From VBAS01 sp035318985 (GTDB taxonomy: Bacteria; Bacteroidota; Bacteroidia; Chitinophagales; Chitinophagaceae), in the NCBI GenBank assembly GCA_035318985.1, contig DATHDP010000143.1:1-14497 (forward strand): DNA of 14,497 nt, in the 5' to 3' direction. The position numbers and the translations under genes were made by a program. Within the stretch, counting starts at the first letter, position 1; every line of letters begins with the position of its first letter. Shown piece by piece: positions 12,250 through 14,497 of the stretch. The notes under the pieces were generated by a model that saw nothing but the letters and a program-made list of their open reading frames with translations, did no database searches and had not been told where the DNA came from.

Positions 12250-14497
12250 TTGGCTCTACCTCATCTTCTCAAATATATTTATACCCATGGAACTGATGAA
12301 GTAATTCGTCGTGGAAAAAAAATTCATGCAATTGGATTTGTTGAACTGGTGGAGTATGATAATCTTTTTGCATCTGCTGTGTTTCGGGTAAAGGATGACA
12401 GCTATTCCACTTTTTACAAAGTTTACATTCAGAAAATAAACGACCCGCAACATGTATCGATGCGTTGCGCTTGTCCTTATAATCTTGGAGATATTTGCCG
12501 TCACGAAGCAGCTTCTTTGTTTCAATTACAGGAGATGCTGGATAAGAACCTGCTGAAAACAGGTATGTCAAAATATGATCAACGGCATACGGTTGCCAAG
12601 ATGAAACATATTGATCTGAAAACTCTGCGCCTTCTTTCTTCTCAAACTACTTACCAGGACGCAGAGCAATATTTAAGAACAAGTAAGGCCAATATTGAAT
12701 CAGCAAAAGAAGAGACAGTAAAAGCCACTGTTGAAATAGACGGAAGATCGTACAAGGTCATAATTAAAAAGAATGAAGAAAGGAATTTCGATACAAGTTC
12801 TGATTATGAGGAAATCGATCATCCCCTGAACCTGCCAAAAATGATCGTGTTCCTGCAACTATTAAATTCACATGGTCCTTATTATTTCGATAGCATTCGC
12901 AACTGGGATAAAGAAAAAAATAAATTGCTGGAGGCGTATGGTTATTCATTAAGTGATGATCTTAAAGGAAAGTTTGAATTTTCTTATAAAGATGGTAAGC
13001 CTTTTTTGCGGGTACTCGATACAAGTATTAAGAGAGTGAATACACAAACGGCTGCGTCGATACCAAAGCCTGTCGTGGTACAAGAAGAAGTCCTTACCGA
13101 AGCATTGCCAAAACCGGAAACTTCCGTAGTTACTCACAGGCTCGGATTGGTTATTAATTTTAATAAAAAAAATTATCCTTATTTCATCATCGATGCAATA
13201 AGCGGTGAAGCAGATGAAAATGCGGATGTGTTTTCCAGCAAAGTTGAAAAACTTGATCTTTCAAAGTATGTAGAGGCTGAGAATTTTAATGAAGATGACA
13301 GGCAAATGCTGAATGCAATAAGAAAATTGCAGGAACCGGAGATCAGTAAATACATTAGCCGCAATTCACCGTTCTCCGGAATTTGGGAAAATATCATTCA
13401 CCAGGAAGAAGACGATCTACCGGATGATACCCGTACATTGGTAAGAGAATATCTTTTTCCAAAACTGAAAAAACTTTTTTTATCAATTGCCGGGAAGGGA
13501 TTGATATTTCAGCTTGCAAAAGGAAAACCATTCCGCACAACGAATCTTCAACAGATCAATATTACGTCTGATGATATTAAGCCATCATTTGACATTATTA
13601 GAAATAATGGGTCAATTGAAATAAAAGCAACCGTGAAGGCTGGCGGTCTTTTGCTAGATCTTAAAGACAATGAAGCAGGCACCCCGCTTTTTTATTTATA
13701 CAATCATCAGTTATTTTCCTGGAAAGATCAGCATACAAGTGAGGTGGCTGAGAATTTCTTTCCGGCTGGCTCAAAAAAAACAAATTTTTCTGATTGGAGT
13801 AATGTTTTGCAAGAACAAGTACTGCCACTTACAAAAGAGTTCAAAGTAAATTTTGATAAATCACTTTTGCAGGAAATAAAAGATGGCAAACCAGACATCA
13901 GTCTTTATCTCGCTGAAAAAGGCGATTATCTTTTATTCCAACCGATATTTTCTTATAAAGGATTTCCAACGACTGCTAAAGAGAGGGATGAAGTGGTGGT
14001 ACCGGCAGGAGATAAGGTAATTATTGTACATCGTAACCGCCCGGCAGAACAGGAGTTCATTGCTAAAATGCAAAACCTGCATAGCAATTTTATTTACCAG
14101 GAAGATTCACAGGCATTGGCATTGAAAGGGATAGATGTTTTAAAAAATAACTGGTTCTTTTTATTTGTTGATGCAATGAATGAAATGAAAACGCCGGTGT
14201 TTGGTTTTGATGCGTTGAAAAATTTCCGTTTTAACACCGCGAGACCCTCTACGAAAATTTTTATCAACAGCAATACTGATTGGTTTGATGCGAAGATCGA
14301 TATTGTTTTCGGTGATCAGCAGGTAAGTGTGGCAGAAGTAAAAAGAGCATTAGCAAATAAGCAACAATTTGTTCAGTTGGGAGATGGTACACTTGGTATC
14401 CTTCCTGAAGAGTGGCTAAAAAAATATTCATTGTTGTTTCGTGTGGGTGAAGGAAAGACAAACCAGCTTAAGTTGAGTCGCTTTCACATGAGTGTGA
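12250..14497 (+). CDS. SWIM zinc-finger / SNF2-type helicase, N-terminal part (cut by window edge)
   Basis: A frame of 749 codons is open to the right edge. Near the start is a SWIM zinc finger with CxC and CxH: C73, C75, C83 and H85 (MRCACPYNLGDICRHEAASL). Then follows a long mixed region, and near the edge a block typical of bacterial SNF2-associated domains: NSNTDWFDAKIDIVFGDQQV, then QLGDGTLGILPEEWLKKYS. Such proteins continue into a SNF2/Swi2 ATPase that remodels protein-DNA complexes; the ATPase motifs lie beyond the window, so helicase activity is inferred. No ATG fits the start. The first conserved-looking residues (ALPHLLKYIYTHGTDEVIRR) follow a TTG at 12250-12252; upstream the frame holds only repeat sequence to a TAA at 12218-12220. 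The start is therefore unusual, possibly altered by the repeat element. Confidence 0.85.
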   Translation, partial: MALPHLLKYIYTHGTDEVIRRGKKIHAIGFVELVEYDNLFASAVFRVKDDSYSTFYKVYIQKINDPQHVSMRCACPYNLGDICRHEAASLFQLQEMLDKNLLKTGMSKYDQRHTVAKMKHIDLKTLRLLSSQTTYQDAEQYLRTSKANIESAKEETVKATVEIDGRSYKVIIKKNEERNFDTSSDYEEIDHPLNLPKMIVFLQLLNSHGPYYFDSIRNWDKEKNKLLEAYGYSLSDDLKGKFEFSYKDGKPFLRVLDTSIKRVNTQTAASIPKPVVVQEEVLTEALPKPETSVVTHRLGLVINFNKKNYPYFIIDAISGEADENADVFSSKVEKLDLSKYVEAENFNEDDRQMLNAIRKLQEPEISKYISRNSPFSGIWENIIHQEEDDLPDDTRTLVREYLFPKLKKLFLSIAGKGLIFQLAKGKPFRTTNLQQINITSDDIKPSFDIIRNNGSIEIKATVKAGGLLLDLKDNEAGTPLFYLYNHQLFSWKDQHTSEVAENFFPAGSKKTNFSDWSNVLQEQVLPLTKEFKVNFDKSLLQEIKDGKPDISLYLAEKGDYLLFQPIFSYKGFPTTAKERDEVVVPAGDKVIIVHRNRPAEQEFIAKMQNLHSNFIYQEDSQALALKGIDVLKNNWFFLFVDAMNEMKTPVFGFDALKNFRFNTARPSTKIFINSNTDWFDAKIDIVFGDQQVSVAEVKRALANKQQFVQLGDGTLGILPEEWLKKYSLLFRVGEGKTNQLKLSRFHMSV

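Noticed and set aside
12269..12571. Minus-strand frame of 100 codons inside the SNF2 gene
   Set aside because: The plus-strand frame carries a SWIM zinc finger and is open for 2.2 kb; the reverse frame is a shadow.
1..14497. CRISPR arrays, tRNA or rRNA genes, insertion sequences, phage or defence genes
   Set aside because: No spaced direct-repeat array, no cloverleaf or rRNA-like sequence, and no transposase or integrase motifs were seen on either strand.

Overview
The window looks like chromosomal DNA of a Bacteroidota bacterium, most likely of the Chitinophagaceae type. This is inferred from AT-rich DNA, start codons mostly without a Shine-Dalgarno motif, Bacteroidota-type promoters (TTTG, about 19-20 nt, TAnnTTTG), lipoproteins with an S-C lipobox, a Rho factor with a long N-terminal insertion, and gene families typical of that group (DUF3089 hydrolase, PadR plus PspC pair, SWIM/SNF2 helicase). 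No integrase, transposase, phage gene, CRISPR array, tRNA or rRNA was seen, so this is mainly a housekeeping region with several lineage-specific genes.

Layout. Positions 1-226 (-) hold the 5' part of mnmH (tRNA 2-selenouridine synthase, cut by the window edge). rho (361-2022, -) follows and ends in its own intrinsic terminator (289-319). A 317-nt divergent region separates rho from asnS (2340-3791, +) and holds a long putative rho leader with a hairpin and the asnS promoter. Behind asnS is an unknown lipoprotein (3813-4475, +). It converges on a DUF3089 alpha/beta-hydrolase lipoprotein (4523-about 5591, -) whose signal peptide is out of frame at an 11-T tract. The divergent region 5595-5784 carries an AT palindrome and a second palindrome that encloses the -33 box of the next operon: secreted NTF2-like protein (5785-6246), PadR repressor (6289-6633) and a membrane protein with two PspC domains (6656-8863), closed by a strong terminator (8909-8933). 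Then come gcvT (8974-10059) and an SRPBCC protein (10122-10604), tail-to-tail with an unknown lipoprotein (10606-11184, -). A ComB-like phosphatase (11289-12020, +) follows. The window ends in the N-terminal part of a SWIM/SNF2-type helicase (12250 to the edge), whose 5' flank carries an inverted cluster of 14-nt repeats.

How the genes work together. The housekeeping genes cover transcription termination (rho), tRNA modification and charging (mnmH, asnS) and one-carbon/glycine metabolism (gcvT). The clearest regulatory unit is the NTF2-PadR-PspC operon, probably an autoregulated envelope-stress module. Five promoters in the window place the TAnnTTTG box 18-20 nt before the start codon. That regularity corrects several over-long reading frames and points to two disturbed gene starts: the DUF3089 gene and the SNF2 gene.
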